This document shows, one piece after another, positions 7,941 through 15,593 of a DNA stretch of 41,269 nt; position 1 is the stretch's first letter, and each line of letters begins with the position of its first letter. The notes below the pieces were generated by a model. That model did not search any database. It saw only the letters and a program-made list of their open reading frames with translations, and was not told the origin of the DNA. The stretch is from Acidimicrobiales bacterium (GTDB lineage: Bacteria; Actinomycetota; Acidimicrobiia; Acidimicrobiales; Iamiaceae), in contig JAGQSO010000167.1 of the NCBI GenBank assembly GCA_020439505.1, positions 1 through 41,269 of the forward strand, written 5' to 3'. A program made the position numbers and the translations under genes.

Positions 7941-8432
7941 GTGGTCGAGATGGAGGTCGTGGGCGTTCGGGTAGAGATGCCCAGCAGCTCCCCGATCGCG
8001 CTTCTCCGTGAGGTCGGCGGGACCCAGCGGGTGCTCCCCATCTTCATCGGGGCGCCCGAGGCCACGGCGATCGCCCTCGCTCTCGATGACGTGGTCACGC
8101 CCCGCCCCATGACCCACGACCTCATGACGAACGTGATCGAGGAACTCGGCGCCAACCTCGACCACGTCAGCGTCACCGACCTGCGCGACGGGGTGTTCTA
8201 CGCCGAGCTCCATCTGGCGACGGGCGTTGGCCCCCACACGATCTCGTCGCGTCCATCGGACGCCATCGCCTTGGCGGTACGAACCGGTTCCCCCATCTAC
8301 GCCGCCGAATCGGTCCTGGACGAGGCCGCCTACGTGGAGGAGGACCAGGCCGATGGGCCCGAGGCCGAGGCCATGGTCGAGGAGTTCAAGGAGTTCATCG
8401 ATTCGGTGGACCCCGAGGACTTCGCCCTCTGA
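7941..8432 (+). CDS. Bifunctional nuclease family protein (DUF151/BFN)
   Basis: This 163-residue protein has the DUF151 pattern throughout: VEMEVVGVRVEMPSSSP at the N terminus, LPIFIGAPEATAIALAL around residues 32-48, and RPSDAIALAVRTGSPIY around 103-119. An acidic C-terminal tail follows. Plant and bacterial members have been reported to degrade RNA and DNA; the cellular role of actinobacterial members such as Rv1829 is unknown. It lies between two MerR genes as in mycobacteria. Its own putative promoter would give a leaderless transcript starting at the GTG; an in-frame ATG three codons later is the alternative start. Confidence 0.88.
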   Translation: MVEMEVVGVRVEMPSSSPIALLREVGGTQRVLPIFIGAPEATAIALALDDVVTPRPMTHDLMTNVIEELGANLDHVSVTDLRDGVFYAELHLATGVGPHTISSRPSDAIALAVRTGSPIYAAESVLDEAAYVEEDQADGPEAEAMVEEFKEFIDSVDPEDFAL

Positions 8433-8465
8433 TTCATCGGGCCCGGCCGACGGTCGCGCCAGTGG

Positions 8466-8494
8466 TTGACCAATCGCTCCGACATCCCTATCGT
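8466..8494 (+). promoter_or_regulatory. Sigma-70-like promoter of the second MerR gene
   Basis: TTGACC (8466-8471) and TATCGT (8489-8494) are separated by 17 bases. This predicts a start near 8501 and a 5' leader of about 70 bases. Unlike most genes here, this one has a leader and a Shine-Dalgarno (AGGAG, 8560-8564). Confidence 0.55.
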
Positions 8495-8571
8495 TTAGAG
8501 ACCACAGAGGCGTAGTTTCAGCTGTGTGATCCTCGGTCGCTTTGTGACCCAACCATTCCAGGAGCAACAGC

Positions 8572-9096
8572 GTGGCTGACGACTACAGCGGCAAGAAGGC
8601 GGCGGAGATCGTCGGCATCAGCTACCGCCAGCTCGACTATTGGGCGCGCACCGACCTGGTCCGGCCCACGGTGGCCGACGCCAGTGGAAGCGGCAGCCGC
8701 CGCCGCTACTCCTACCGTGACCTGGTGGAGCTCAAGGTCGTCAAGACACTGCTCGACAACGGCATCAAGTTGGAGTCGGTACGCCAGGCCTTCACCTACC
8801 TGCGCGACCAACTCGGCACCGATGTCGCATCGGCCCGACTGATCATCCGGGGCGGATCCGCGATCCTGGTGCGCGACGACGACGAACTGATCGACGTCCT
8901 CAAGCAAGGCCAGACGGTGCTCTCCAGCATCCTCTCCCTTGACTCGGTGCAGCGAGAGCTCGATGAGGCGATAGTCCACGTGCTGCCCGGCCAGTCCGTG
9001 AATGTGGAGTCGCCGTCGTCACCGGCGACCGGGGATTCTGACCGACAGATCCAGGCCCCGACGTCACGGGGGCGGCGAGCCGCTTCGGGCGGCTGA
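8572..9096 (+). CDS. MerR-family regulator (Rv1830 type)
   Basis: This 174-residue protein starts at GTG 8572, preceded by AGGAG at 7 bases. Residues 1-75 are a MerR-type winged helix-turn-helix (GKKAAEIVGISYRQLDYW, then RRYSYRDLVELKVVKTLL). Residues about 80-140 are helical, and the last 35 are disordered (SPSSPATGDSD). It matches the second MerR of the mycobacterial gcvH-garA cluster (Rv1830). No cysteine or metal-binding pattern is present, so metal sensing is unlikely. The Shine-Dalgarno and the leader of about 70 bases set it apart from its neighbours and leave room for post-transcriptional control. Confidence 0.87.
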   Translation: MADDYSGKKAAEIVGISYRQLDYWARTDLVRPTVADASGSGSRRRYSYRDLVELKVVKTLLDNGIKLESVRQAFTYLRDQLGTDVASARLIIRGGSAILVRDDDELIDVLKQGQTVLSSILSLDSVQRELDEAIVHVLPGQSVNVESPSSPATGDSDRQIQAPTSRGRRAASGG

Positions 9097-9126
9097 GCGC
9101 CAACCCGAGCCGACCCGTTCAGCGCC

Positions 9127-9132
9127 TACCAT
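9127..9132 (+). promoter_or_regulatory. -10 hexamer TACCAT of gcvT
   Basis: TACCAT lies 7 bases before the GTG at 9140, in the 43-base gap after the MerR gene. No Shine-Dalgarno is visible. Confidence 0.35.
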
Positions 9133-9139
9133 CGCGGGC

Positions 9140-10192
9140 GTGACGCTTCGCTACTCTCCGCTGGACAACAACCACCGTGCGCTAGACGCCAAGATGGTTC
9201 CATTCGGGGGGTGGGAGATGCCCCTCAGCTATCCCGGTGGAACGGTGGCCGAACACCTTGCCTGCCGCCGCGGCGCGGTGGCGTTCGACGTCAGCCACCT
9301 CGGCACGGTCAGGGTCAGCGGCTCGGATGCATTGCCCCGCCTCCAGGCGGCCCTGACCAATGACCTCACCCGGATCGGACCGGGGAGGGCTCAGTACACC
9401 CACCTCCTCGATGAAGGCGACGGATCTGTGCTCGACGACATCATCGTCTGGTGGGTGGCGGACGAGGTGTTCGACGTGATGCCAAACGCATCCAACACCG
9501 AGCGGGTGGTCGAAGCGCTCGGCTCCCACGCCATAGACGTGACTACCGGACGGGCCGTCATAGCCCTTCAAGGGCCCGAGTCCCGCTCCGTCCTGGCCAA
9601 GACGTTCCCGGCCGCGGCGGAGGTCGGCCGGTTCAAGGTGGAGGTCCTGGACTGGGACGGGGTCACCTGCACGGTGGCCGGAACCGGCTACACCGGTGAG
9701 GACGGGGTCGAGATCGCCGTACCGACAGCTCACGCCCCGGGGGCCTGGGACGCCTTGATCGGGAGCGGGTTCGAGCCCGCGGGCCTAGGGGCCCGTGACA
9801 CGCTTCGCCTCGAGGCCGGGCTGCCCCTCCACGGTCATGAACTCGGTCCCGGAATCAGCCCGCTCCAGGCCGGCCTGGGCTGGGTGGTGGCCTGGGACAA
9901 AGATGGAGGTTTCCGGGGGAAGGAAGCGCTCGCCGCCGAGCGGGACCGCGGCGTGACGCGGGTCCTCCGTGCCCTCTCGGTCCAGGGTCGTAGGCCGCCC
10001 CGTGCCGACCAGCCGGTGCTGGTGGACGGTGAGCCGGTCGGGGTGGTGACCAGCGGCAACTTCTCGCCCGTGCTCGGCCACGGCATCGCCCTGGCCTTTG
10101 TCGCTCCATCGGTCGCCATCGGTGACGAGGTGGCGATCGACATCCGAGGCGAAGCCGTGCCGGCCTCGGTGGTGAAGCCCCCCTTCGTCTGA
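9140..10192 (+). CDS. gcvT: Aminomethyltransferase (glycine cleavage T protein)
   Basis: This 350-residue enzyme releases ammonia from the aminomethyl-lipoyl group of GcvH and transfers the one-carbon unit to tetrahydrofolate. The N terminus (SPLDNNHRALDAKMVPFGGWEMP) and AFDVSHLG at 48-55 are typical. The catalytic aspartate is expected at Asp100 in GSVLDD, and the YTGEDGVEI motif lies in the second half. GTG 9140 is chosen because an upstream in-frame start at 9002 would overlap the MerR gene and add 46 residues of unlike, Arg-rich sequence. The gene ends 100 bases before the convergent gcvP stop, with a strong stem-loop between them. Confidence 0.94.
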   Translation: MTLRYSPLDNNHRALDAKMVPFGGWEMPLSYPGGTVAEHLACRRGAVAFDVSHLGTVRVSGSDALPRLQAALTNDLTRIGPGRAQYTHLLDEGDGSVLDDIIVWWVADEVFDVMPNASNTERVVEALGSHAIDVTTGRAVIALQGPESRSVLAKTFPAAAEVGRFKVEVLDWDGVTCTVAGTGYTGEDGVEIAVPTAHAPGAWDALIGSGFEPAGLGARDTLRLEAGLPLHGHELGPGISPLQAGLGWVVAWDKDGGFRGKEALAAERDRGVTRVLRALSVQGRRPPRADQPVLVDGEPVGVVTSGNFSPVLGHGIALAFVAPSVAIGDEVAIDIRGEAVPASVVKPPFV

Positions 10193-10199
10193 GCGCACC

Positions 10200-10238
10200 A
10201 GACCTGAGGCGACCCGCAAGTCGGGCCGCCTCAGGTCT
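10200..10238. terminator. Stem-loop between convergent gcvT and gcvP
   Basis: A 12-bp perfect outer stem (AGACCTGAGGCG pairing with CGCCTCAGGTCT) is followed by a one-base mismatch, a 4-bp inner stem (CCCG/CGGG) and a 5-base loop. It lies 7 bases after the gcvT stop and 54 bases past the gcvP stop. Neither side has a T-run, so it may be a bidirectional terminator of the GC-rich type or a 3'-end stabiliser. Confidence 0.65.
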
Positions 10239-10292
10239 GATTCCCCTCGTATCGACGACTGGACCTACGGCGGCGCGTGCCGCCGACCGACG

Positions 10293-13187
10293 TCAGAGCG
10301 GTTCGGCCAGGTCCTCGACCGGGGGGCACGAGCACACCAGGTTGCGGTCGCCGTAGCCACCATCGATTCGGCGTACGGGCGGCCAGTAGCGGTCGCCTCG
10401 CTCACCCTGGCCGGGAAAGGCTGCCTCGTCCCGTGAGTAGGGATGGGTCCACTCCCCGGTCATGCAGTCAACCGTGTGGGGAGCGTTGGACAACGGGTTG
10501 TCCGTGGTCGACCAGCGCCCTTCGCCCACCGCGTCGATCTCGGCCCGGATGGCGATCATGGCATCGCAGAACCTCTCGATCTCCCCCAGGTCCTCGGACT
10601 CGGTGGGCTCGATCATCAGGGTTCCGGCCACCGGGAACGACATGGTGGGGGCATGGAAGCCGTAGTCGATGAGCCGTTTGGCTACGTCGTCCACGCTCAC
10701 ACCCGTCTGTTTGGTGAGCGGCCGGAGGTCGACGATGCACTCGTGAGCGACGAGGCCGCCCCGACCGGTATACAGCACCGGGTAGTGGGGCTGGAGGCGG
10801 TGGGCGATGTAGTTGGCGTTGAGGATCGCCACCTGGGTCGCACGGGTCAGACCGTCGCCGCCCATCATCCTGATGTAGGCCCACGGGATGGGAAGGATTC
10901 CTGCTGAACCCCACGGCGCGGCGGAGATGGGTCCCGGTCCGGTCGCTGGTCCGGCCGCCTCGACTAGGGGATGGTTCGGCAGGTGGGGGATCAGGTGAGC
11001 ACCGACCGCCACCGGACCGATCCCGGGACCACCGCCGCCGTGGGGGATGCAGAACGTCTTGTGGAGGTTGAGGTGGGAGACGTCGGCACCGAAACGACCC
11101 GGGCGGGCCAGGCCCACCATGGCATTGAGGTTGGCTCCGTCGAGGTAGACCTGCCCTCCGGCGTCGTGGACGGCGGCGCAGATCTCGCCGACGGTCTCCT
11201 CGAACACCCCGTGGGTGGAGGGGTAGGTGATCATCAAGGCGGCCAGCTGGTCGCGGTTCCCCTCGATTCGAGCACGCAGGTCGTCGACGTCCACATTGCC
11301 CTGATCGTCGCAGGCGACCACCACGACACGCATTCCCGCCATGACCGCGCTGGCCGCGTTGGTCCCATGTGCCGATGACGGGATCAGGCACACGTCACGC
11401 TGGTTCTGTCCGTTGGCGCGGTGATAGCCACGGATGGCGAGGAGACCGGCAAGTTCCCCCTGAGAACCCGCGTTGGGTTGGAGGCTCACCTTTGCGTAAC
11501 CGGTCACCTCCACGAGCCAGCGCTCGAGGTCGGCGATCAACTCCAAGTACCCGGCAGCCTGATCGAGCGGGGCGAAGGGATGGATCTGGGCGAACTCGGG
11601 CCAGGTGATCGGCTCCATCTCGGTGGTGGCGTTGAGCTTCATGGTGCACGAGCCCAACGGGATCATGGAGCGGTCGAGGGCCAGGTCCCGATCGGCGAGG
11701 CGCCGCAGGTACCGCAGCAGGGCGGTCTCGGAGCGGTAGCGGTGAAAGATCGGATGGGTGAGGATGGGCTCCCGGCGCAACCTGTCGGCGGGTAGACCAT
11801 CGGCGCAGTCGGCGTCGAGGGCGTCCCAGTCGACAGGGGAGAGACCGAATGCGGCGACCACTGCGTCCAGGTGGGAGCGGTTCGTCGTCTCGTCACAGGC
11901 GATTCCCACGCGGTCGGCGTCGATACGGCGCAGGTTGATGTTCCGCTCGAGCGCCGAGGCGATCACCTCGTCGGCCCGTCCCTCCGCCCCGACACTGATC
12001 GTGTCGAAGAACTCGCGGTGGTGGACCTCGAAGCCGCCGTCGCGCAGGGCGCGAGCCAACAGATCGGCGTAACGGTGGGTTCGCCGTGCGATGGCCTGAA
12101 GACCCTCGGGACCGTGGTAGACGGCGTACATGGATGCCACGACCGCCAGCAGCACCTGAGCGGTGCAGATGTTCGAGGTCGCCTTCTCACGGCGGATGTG
12201 CTGCTCGCGGGTCTGAAGAGCCAAGCGGTAGGCACGGTTGCCGTCGACGTCCACGGACACACCGACGAGTCGGCCCGGCATCGAACGTTGCAGCCCCTCC
12301 CGAACCGCCATGAACCCGGCATGGGGACCACCGAAACCGAGTGGTACCCCGAACCGCTGGGCGACACCGACGACCACGTCCGCTCCGAGTTCGCCGGGTG
12401 AGCGGAGCAGGCACAGGGCCAGCAGGTCCGCCACCACCGCGACCAGTGCCCCGCACTGGTGAGCGGCCTCGATGACCGGAGCCCAGTCGACGATGCGACC
12501 TGACGAGCACGGATAGCCCACCAGGACGCCGAACACCGGTCGATCGGTGGGTAGTCCGCCACTGAGATCGGCCACCACCACCTCGAGACCGATCGGCTCG
12601 GCCCTGGTGCGCACCACCTCGATCGTCTGGGGATGGCAGTCGATGTCGACGAGGAACACGGCATCGTCGGGTGCTCCCTTGGCCATCCGCCGCGCCAGCG
12701 TCATCGCCTCGGCCGCCGCGGTTCCCTCATCGAGAAGCGAAGCGTTGGCCAGGGCCATACCGGTCAGATCCGCGATCATGGTCTGGAAGTTGAGGAGGGC
12801 CTCGAGCCGCCCCTGGGAGATCTCGGGTTGGTACGGCGTGTAGGCGGTGTACCAGGCGGGGGATTCGACGATGTTGCGCAGGATCACCCCAGGCGTAACG
12901 GTCGCGTGGTAGCCGAGCCCGATCATCGAGGTGACGATCCGGTTGCGACCGGCCAACGCCTTCAGCTCGGCCAGCGCTTCGGCCTCGGTGGCGGCGACCG
13001 GGAGGTCGAGATCGCCGTCCATGCGAATCGAGCCCGGCACCGCGGCGTCGACCAAGTCGTCGAGAGACCGGTAGCCGAGGGCGGCCAACATCTTGGCTTG
13101 GTCATCGGCAGCCGGCCCGATGTGGCGGCGTTCGAACGGGTCGGCCTCGAGAGCGTGGAGGCTGACAGGGGAGTGGGGCTCGGGCAC
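10293..13187 (-). CDS. gcvP: Glycine dehydrogenase (decarboxylating), P protein
   Basis: This 964-residue PLP enzyme decarboxylates glycine and loads the aminomethyl group onto GcvH. The PLP lysine is Lys710 in NLHKTF, followed by the glycine-rich [11 protein letters not shown] loop. FERRHIGP near the N terminus is characteristic, and the homodimeric-type single-chain length (about 950-960) fits. The reading frame stays open for 65 more codons upstream, but that stretch is the glycine riboswitch. GTG 13187 has a Shine-Dalgarno (GGAG, 5 bases away) and gives a family-like start. It is on the opposite strand to gcvH and gcvT, so it has its own glycine-dependent control. Confidence 0.96.
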   Translation of the reverse strand: MPEPHSPVSLHALEADPFERRHIGPAADDQAKMLAALGYRSLDDLVDAAVPGSIRMDGDLDLPVAATEAEALAELKALAGRNRIVTSMIGLGYHATVTPGVILRNIVESPAWYTAYTPYQPEISQGRLEALLNFQTMIADLTGMALANASLLDEGTAAAEAMTLARRMAKGAPDDAVFLVDIDCHPQTIEVVRTRAEPIGLEVVVADLSGGLPTDRPVFGVLVGYPCSSGRIVDWAPVIEAAHQCGALVAVVADLLALCLLRSPGELGADVVVGVAQRFGVPLGFGGPHAGFMAVREGLQRSMPGRLVGVSVDVDGNRAYRLALQTREQHIRREKATSNICTAQVLLAVVASMYAVYHGPEGLQAIARRTHRYADLLARALRDGGFEVHHREFFDTISVGAEGRADEVIASALERNINLRRIDADRVGIACDETTNRSHLDAVVAAFGLSPVDWDALDADCADGLPADRLRREPILTHPIFHRYRSETALLRYLRRLADRDLALDRSMIPLGSCTMKLNATTEMEPITWPEFAQIHPFAPLDQAAGYLELIADLERWLVEVTGYAKVSLQPNAGSQGELAGLLAIRGYHRANGQNQRDVCLIPSSAHGTNAASAVMAGMRVVVVACDDQGNVDVDDLRARIEGNRDQLAALMITYPSTHGVFEETVGEICAAVHDAGGQVYLDGANLNAMVGLARPGRFGADVSHLNLHKTFCIPHGGGGPGIGPVAVGAHLIPHLPNHPLVEAAGPATGPGPISAAPWGSAGILPIPWAYIRMMGGDGLTRATQVAILNANYIAHRLQPHYPVLYTGRGGLVAHECIVDLRPLTKQTGVSVDDVAKRLIDYGFHAPTMSFPVAGTLMIEPTESEDLGEIERFCDAMIAIRAEIDAVGEGRWSTTDNPLSNAPHTVDCMTGEWTHPYSRDEAAFPGQGERGDRYWPPVRRIDGGYGDRNLVCSCPPVEDLAEPL

Positions 13188-13224
13188 GGATGCTCCAGGG
13201 TTGGACGGCGGACTGTCGTCCTCC

Positions 13225-13395
13225 CCCGCTGTCTTCGGACCTGAGAGCTTCACCCGTGAACCGGGCTTTCCCCTTCGGTGAGGCACGAGTTGCGCCTGCT
13301 TTCCAGCGTTGCCTCGCTCGAACGGTCCTGGGGCCTGAGAGATTCCGGGGAGGGATTGCTCCTTCGGCGTGCCCGGAGGCACTCTCCCGCCCGAG
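13225..13395 (-). ncRNA. Tandem glycine riboswitch
   Basis: Read on the minus strand, two aptamers follow one another. The first has GGGAGAG near its 5' end, the core CCGAAGGAGCAA (13356-13367) and CTCTCAGG (13334-13341). The second has CCGAAGGGGAAA (13267-13278), CTCTCAGG (13240-13247) and closes with GACAG (13229-13233). These are the conserved elements of the cooperative tandem glycine riboswitch. The gcvP start lies about 40 bases downstream, so control is probably of translation initiation or early termination; glycine normally switches such genes on. Because a frame is open right through it, automatic annotation may wrongly extend gcvP across it. Confidence 0.93.
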
Positions 13396-13410
13396 CTCGA
13401 CGGCCCGACG

Positions 13411-13416
13411 ATGCTA
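13411..13416 (-). promoter_or_regulatory. Possible -10 (TAGCAT) of the gcvP riboswitch transcript
   Basis: TAGCAT on the minus strand lies about 16 bases before the first conserved riboswitch base. It is the only -10-like hexamer just upstream; no good -35 is seen. Confidence 0.35.
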
Positions 13417-13438
13417 CCAGTTGGAGCAACCGACGGGC

Positions 13439-13467
13439 GTGACGGAACGCTGCAATCAGGCTACGTT
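13439..13467 (+). promoter_or_regulatory. Promoter of the small zinc-ribbon gene
   Basis: GTGACG (13439-13444) and TACGTT (13462-13467) are 17 bases apart. The -10 ends 7 bases before the GTG at 13475, again a leaderless arrangement. It is divergent from the gcvP promoter. Confidence 0.45.
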
Positions 13468-13484
13468 TCGTCACGTGACGAAAC
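13465..13484. promoter_or_regulatory. 20-bp perfect palindrome on the promoter and start codon of the zinc-ribbon gene
   Basis: GTTTCGTCACGTGACGAAAC reads the same on both strands without a mismatch. It covers the end of the -10 hexamer, the predicted transcription start and the GTG start codon, so a dimeric repressor bound here would block initiation. It could also fold into a hairpin if transcribed from upstream. The binding protein is unknown. Confidence 0.6.
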
Positions 13485-13861
13485 CAGGAAGGGATGAGCG
13501 GTGCCGGTGGTGCGGAAGAAAACTGCCCGATCCGGCATCCACAGGACGACCGCGACGGTTCTGTCGGCCGGGCTGTCGACAACAGGCGCACATGGCCAGG
13601 AAACTGGCGGCCAGCCACGGGCTCGACGATTCCGACGTGATCGTCGACCGGGAACAACTCGAGGAGATCCAGGGCTTGCTGTACTGCCTTCAGGCCGCCG
13701 TGGAGGACGTGGACCGTGACATCGCCGCGGCCGACGGGCCGGGTGAGATCCGAGAGGCACTGGAGTGGTTGTTGTCCAACGCCAGACCGCTAGTGGACCA
13801 CTGGATCGAACCGAGGACGACCGAGTCTGCCGAGGTGAGCGCTGGAGGAAAACCGGTTTGA
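13475..13861 (+). CDS. Small zinc-ribbon protein of unknown function
   Basis: This 128-residue protein starts at GTG 13475. A zinc-ribbon-like motif lies at residues 10-34 (C10-x2-C13 and, after GRPRRF, C30-x3-C34), with a basic QQAHMARK stretch after it. This resembles the small treble-clef or CGNR-like fingers seen in many actinobacterial proteins. The rest is acidic and helical (about residues 45-110). An earlier in-frame start would run back through the gcvP riboswitch region and is not credible. It sits between the gcvP riboswitch and the dif site. DNA or RNA binding is plausible, but the function is not known. Confidence 0.6.
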   Translation: MTKPGRDERCRWCGRKLPDPASTGRPRRFCRPGCRQQAHMARKLAASHGLDDSDVIVDREQLEEIQGLLYCLQAAVEDVDRDIAAADGPGEIREALEWLLSNARPLVDHWIEPRTTESAEVSAGGKPV

Positions 13862-13897
13862 GCCCGTGATCGTCTGGTTGAACCCGTGATCGCCAGA
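13858..13897 (+). repeat. Two tandem 20-bp direct repeats next to the dif site
   Basis: Units 13858-13877 and 13878-13897 agree at 16 of 20 bases and share TTGA-x-CCCGTGATCG. The array begins on the TGA stop of the zinc-ribbon gene and ends 19 bases before the dif-like site. It could bind an accessory protein or be a chance duplication. Confidence 0.5.
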
Positions 13898-13916
13898 GCC
13901 ACCTGGATCCCTCACT

Positions 13917-13944
13917 AGTTTACATAACGTAGATTATGGGCGTT
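13917..13944. other. dif: dif-like XerC/XerD recombination site
   Basis: A 28-bp site has the 11-6-11 layout of chromosomal dif. On the + strand the left arm is AGTTTACATAA, the central six bases are CGTAGA, and the right arm is TTATGGGCGTT. Read on the minus strand it carries CATAA and TTATGT flanking the centre, as in E. coli dif. It fits the actinobacterial dif consensus as I remember it at about 22 of 26 defined positions. It lies in a short AT-rich patch between genes. Gene polarity reverses around it, as expected at a replication terminus. Confidence 0.82.
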
Positions 13945-14018
13945 TTGGGTATTGCCGAGGAGTACCAGACGGCCCGCCCGGAAGCCCTCCGACTGATCGG
14001 CTCCCCGTCTCCACCGAG

Positions 14019-14024
14019 TAGGTT
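14019..14024 (+). promoter_or_regulatory. -10 hexamer TAGGTT of the RD-repeat protein gene
   Basis: TAGGTT lies 9 bases before the ATG at 14034. A short inverted repeat (AGGTTG and CAACCT with 2 bases between, 14020-14033) runs up to the start codon. Confidence 0.35.
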
Positions 14025-14033
14025 GTCCAACCT

Positions 14034-15560
14034 ATGTCCCGCAGGATCGACATCGAGCTCACCAGTTCCCGAGAGGACGGCACCTGGACGTGGCGTGCCG
14101 CCGGGGCCAAGCAACCCAAGGGGGTGGTGGCCGCATCGATGCTTCCGGCCACCGCATCGGTGGGCGACGTGCTGCGGGCCGAGATCGACTCCGGTCTCGA
14201 CGGGACCGAGGTTCTGTCCGTCATGCTCCCCAAGGCAAAGAAGGACTCCGCCGGCGAGCGCATCGAGCTGATCGGGCGCACCGTGTCCGACGACCAGCTC
14301 GTCACCACCGTTCTGGCCGGTCGTGGCGGCCGCCGAGATCGTGGCGACCGGGGAGACCGACGGGAACGACGTGACCGTGGCGATCGGGGTGATCGCAGCG
14401 ATCGCAGCGAACGGGGCGAGCGTCGGGGCGGCGATCGGAACGCTCGCTCCGAAGGCGACCGACCGTCGGGTGACCGTCGATCCCGCGGCGGCCGCGATGG
14501 CGGTGACCGTCCCCGACGCGAGCGCCCTGCACCCCCCGCTCGCCCCAAGGCCAAGCGGCTCCGCCCCGGCCGCGCGCACCGCAAGGCTGCCCTCGCTGCG
14601 TTGGCCCCCGAGGAGCAGGTGATCGCCGAACACCTGCTGAGGGGAGGAATCCCGGCGGTTCGCCAGGAGGTGGAGAAGCAGAACGCTGCCGCCAAGGCCG
14701 AGGGCCGGCCCCTGGTGCAGGCGCCGGCCTTGCTGGCGGTGGCCGAGAAGCTGCTCCCCGCCCTCCGCGTGGCGGAATGGCGTGACCGGGCCGAGGCCGC
14801 CGTCGCTGATCTCGAGGAGCTCGACCTGAGGGACCTTCGCTCGGTGATCGTCGCCGCTGATACCGCGGCGCGAGATGACGACACCCGCGCATTGGCCGAC
14901 CAGCTACGCGCTGGGCTGACCCGCCGGGTCGAGGCCGAACAACAGTCCTGGCTCAACGAGATCCAGACCAACCTGTCCGAGGGCCGCGTCGTGCGGGCTC
15001 TGCGCCTCAGTTCCCGCCCCCCAAAGGCGGGTGCTCCCCTCCCGAACGAACTCGCCTCGGCGCTTGTCGATGCCGCAACGTCCTCGCTGACGGCCGAGAC
15101 ACTGGCCGATCGGTGGTCGACGGTGCTCGATGCGCTGTCGTTCTCCCCCATCCGGGCCCAGGTCGTTCCGGCGAGCCGCCCCGACCAGCCGGGCGAGGAC
15201 CTGATCAAGGTCATCACCACCTTCGCCGGTCGACTACCCAGGATCGCCGAGTCCTTCGGGATCACCCCTCCCCCGCCCGCGCCGCCGACCAAGCGCACCC
15301 GGGGACCCAAGCGCCCAGCCTCCAAGACCCCAGCCGGGGCGCCGGCCGCCGAGACCGTCCCCGTCGCCGCCGATGCTCCGGCCGAGGCCACCGGTGGCGA
15401 TCTCACCCCGGTCGAGTCGGTTCCCCCTGACATCGCGCCCGAGGTCGCGACCCAACCGTCGGCCTCCGAGGATGCCCCGGCCGAGGAGCCGGCGGAACCT
15501 GTGACCACTCCCCCGGCGTCGGTCGAAACCGAGTCACCCGAGGACGCGGGACAGAACTGA
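14034..15560 (+). CDS. Hypothetical protein with Arg/Asp-repeat disordered segment
   Basis: I do not recognise this 508-residue protein. Residues 1-95 look like a small folded beta-rich domain (WTWRAAG, ASVGDVLRAEI). Residues 97-165 are a low-complexity run of RD, RGDR and RGG units, rich in alternating Arg and Asp. Residues about 180-395 are helical and charged, with a segment EEQVIAEHLLRGGIPAVRQ. Residues about 400-508 are a Pro/Ala/Glu-rich acidic tail. RD/RGG segments in other proteins bind RNA or drive condensation, so an RNA-associated role is a reasonable inference but no more. It is the first gene after dif on the + strand, with a putative own promoter. The RD run is encoded by near-repeats of cgtgaccg/cgatcg codons. 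Confidence 0.75.
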   Translation: MSRRIDIELTSSREDGTWTWRAAGAKQPKGVVAASMLPATASVGDVLRAEIDSGLDGTEVLSVMLPKAKKDSAGERIELIGRTVSDDQLVTTVLAGRGGRRDRGDRGDRRERRDRGDRGDRSDRSERGERRGGDRNARSEGDRPSGDRRSRGGRDGGDRPRRERPAPPARPKAKRLRPGRAHRKAALAALAPEEQVIAEHLLRGGIPAVRQEVEKQNAAAKAEGRPLVQAPALLAVAEKLLPALRVAEWRDRAEAAVADLEELDLRDLRSVIVAADTAARDDDTRALADQLRAGLTRRVEAEQQSWLNEIQTNLSEGRVVRALRLSSRPPKAGAPLPNELASALVDAATSSLTAETLADRWSTVLDALSFSPIRAQVVPASRPDQPGEDLIKVITTFAGRLPRIAESFGITPPPPAPPTKRTRGPKRPASKTPAGAPAAETVPVAADAPAEATGGDLTPVESVPPDIAPEVATQPSASEDAPAEEPAEPVTTPPASVETESPEDAGQN

Positions 15561-15571
15561 CCGATCGGTCA
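15558..15571. promoter_or_regulatory. 14-bp perfect palindrome in the echA promoter
   Basis: TGACCGATCGGTCA is perfectly symmetric and is centred about 16 bases upstream of the -10 hexamer. Its first three bases are the TGA stop of the preceding gene. The form resembles TetR-family operators that control fatty-acid genes. The regulator is not in view. Confidence 0.5.
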
Positions 15572-15580
15572 AGAGCGGGC

Positions 15581-15586
15581 TAGGGT
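15581..15586 (+). promoter_or_regulatory. -10 hexamer TAGGGT of the crotonase gene
   Basis: TAGGGT lies 7 bases before the ATG at 15594. A -35-like TGACCG (15559-15564) lies 16 bases upstream, inside the palindrome. Confidence 0.45.
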
Positions 15587-15593
15587 CGCTCTC

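Noticed and set aside
9762..9786. tRNA-like T-arm (GGGTTCGAGCCC)
   Set aside because: It lies inside gcvT and has no anticodon or acceptor stem around it.
13188..13382. Extension of gcvP by 65 codons upstream
   Set aside because: This stretch is a tandem glycine riboswitch with all conserved elements. The open frame through it is accidental.
14325..14520. Short repeated units resembling a CRISPR array or microsatellite
   Set aside because: They are codons of the RD/RGG tract in an intact frame. There are no regular spacers and no leader.
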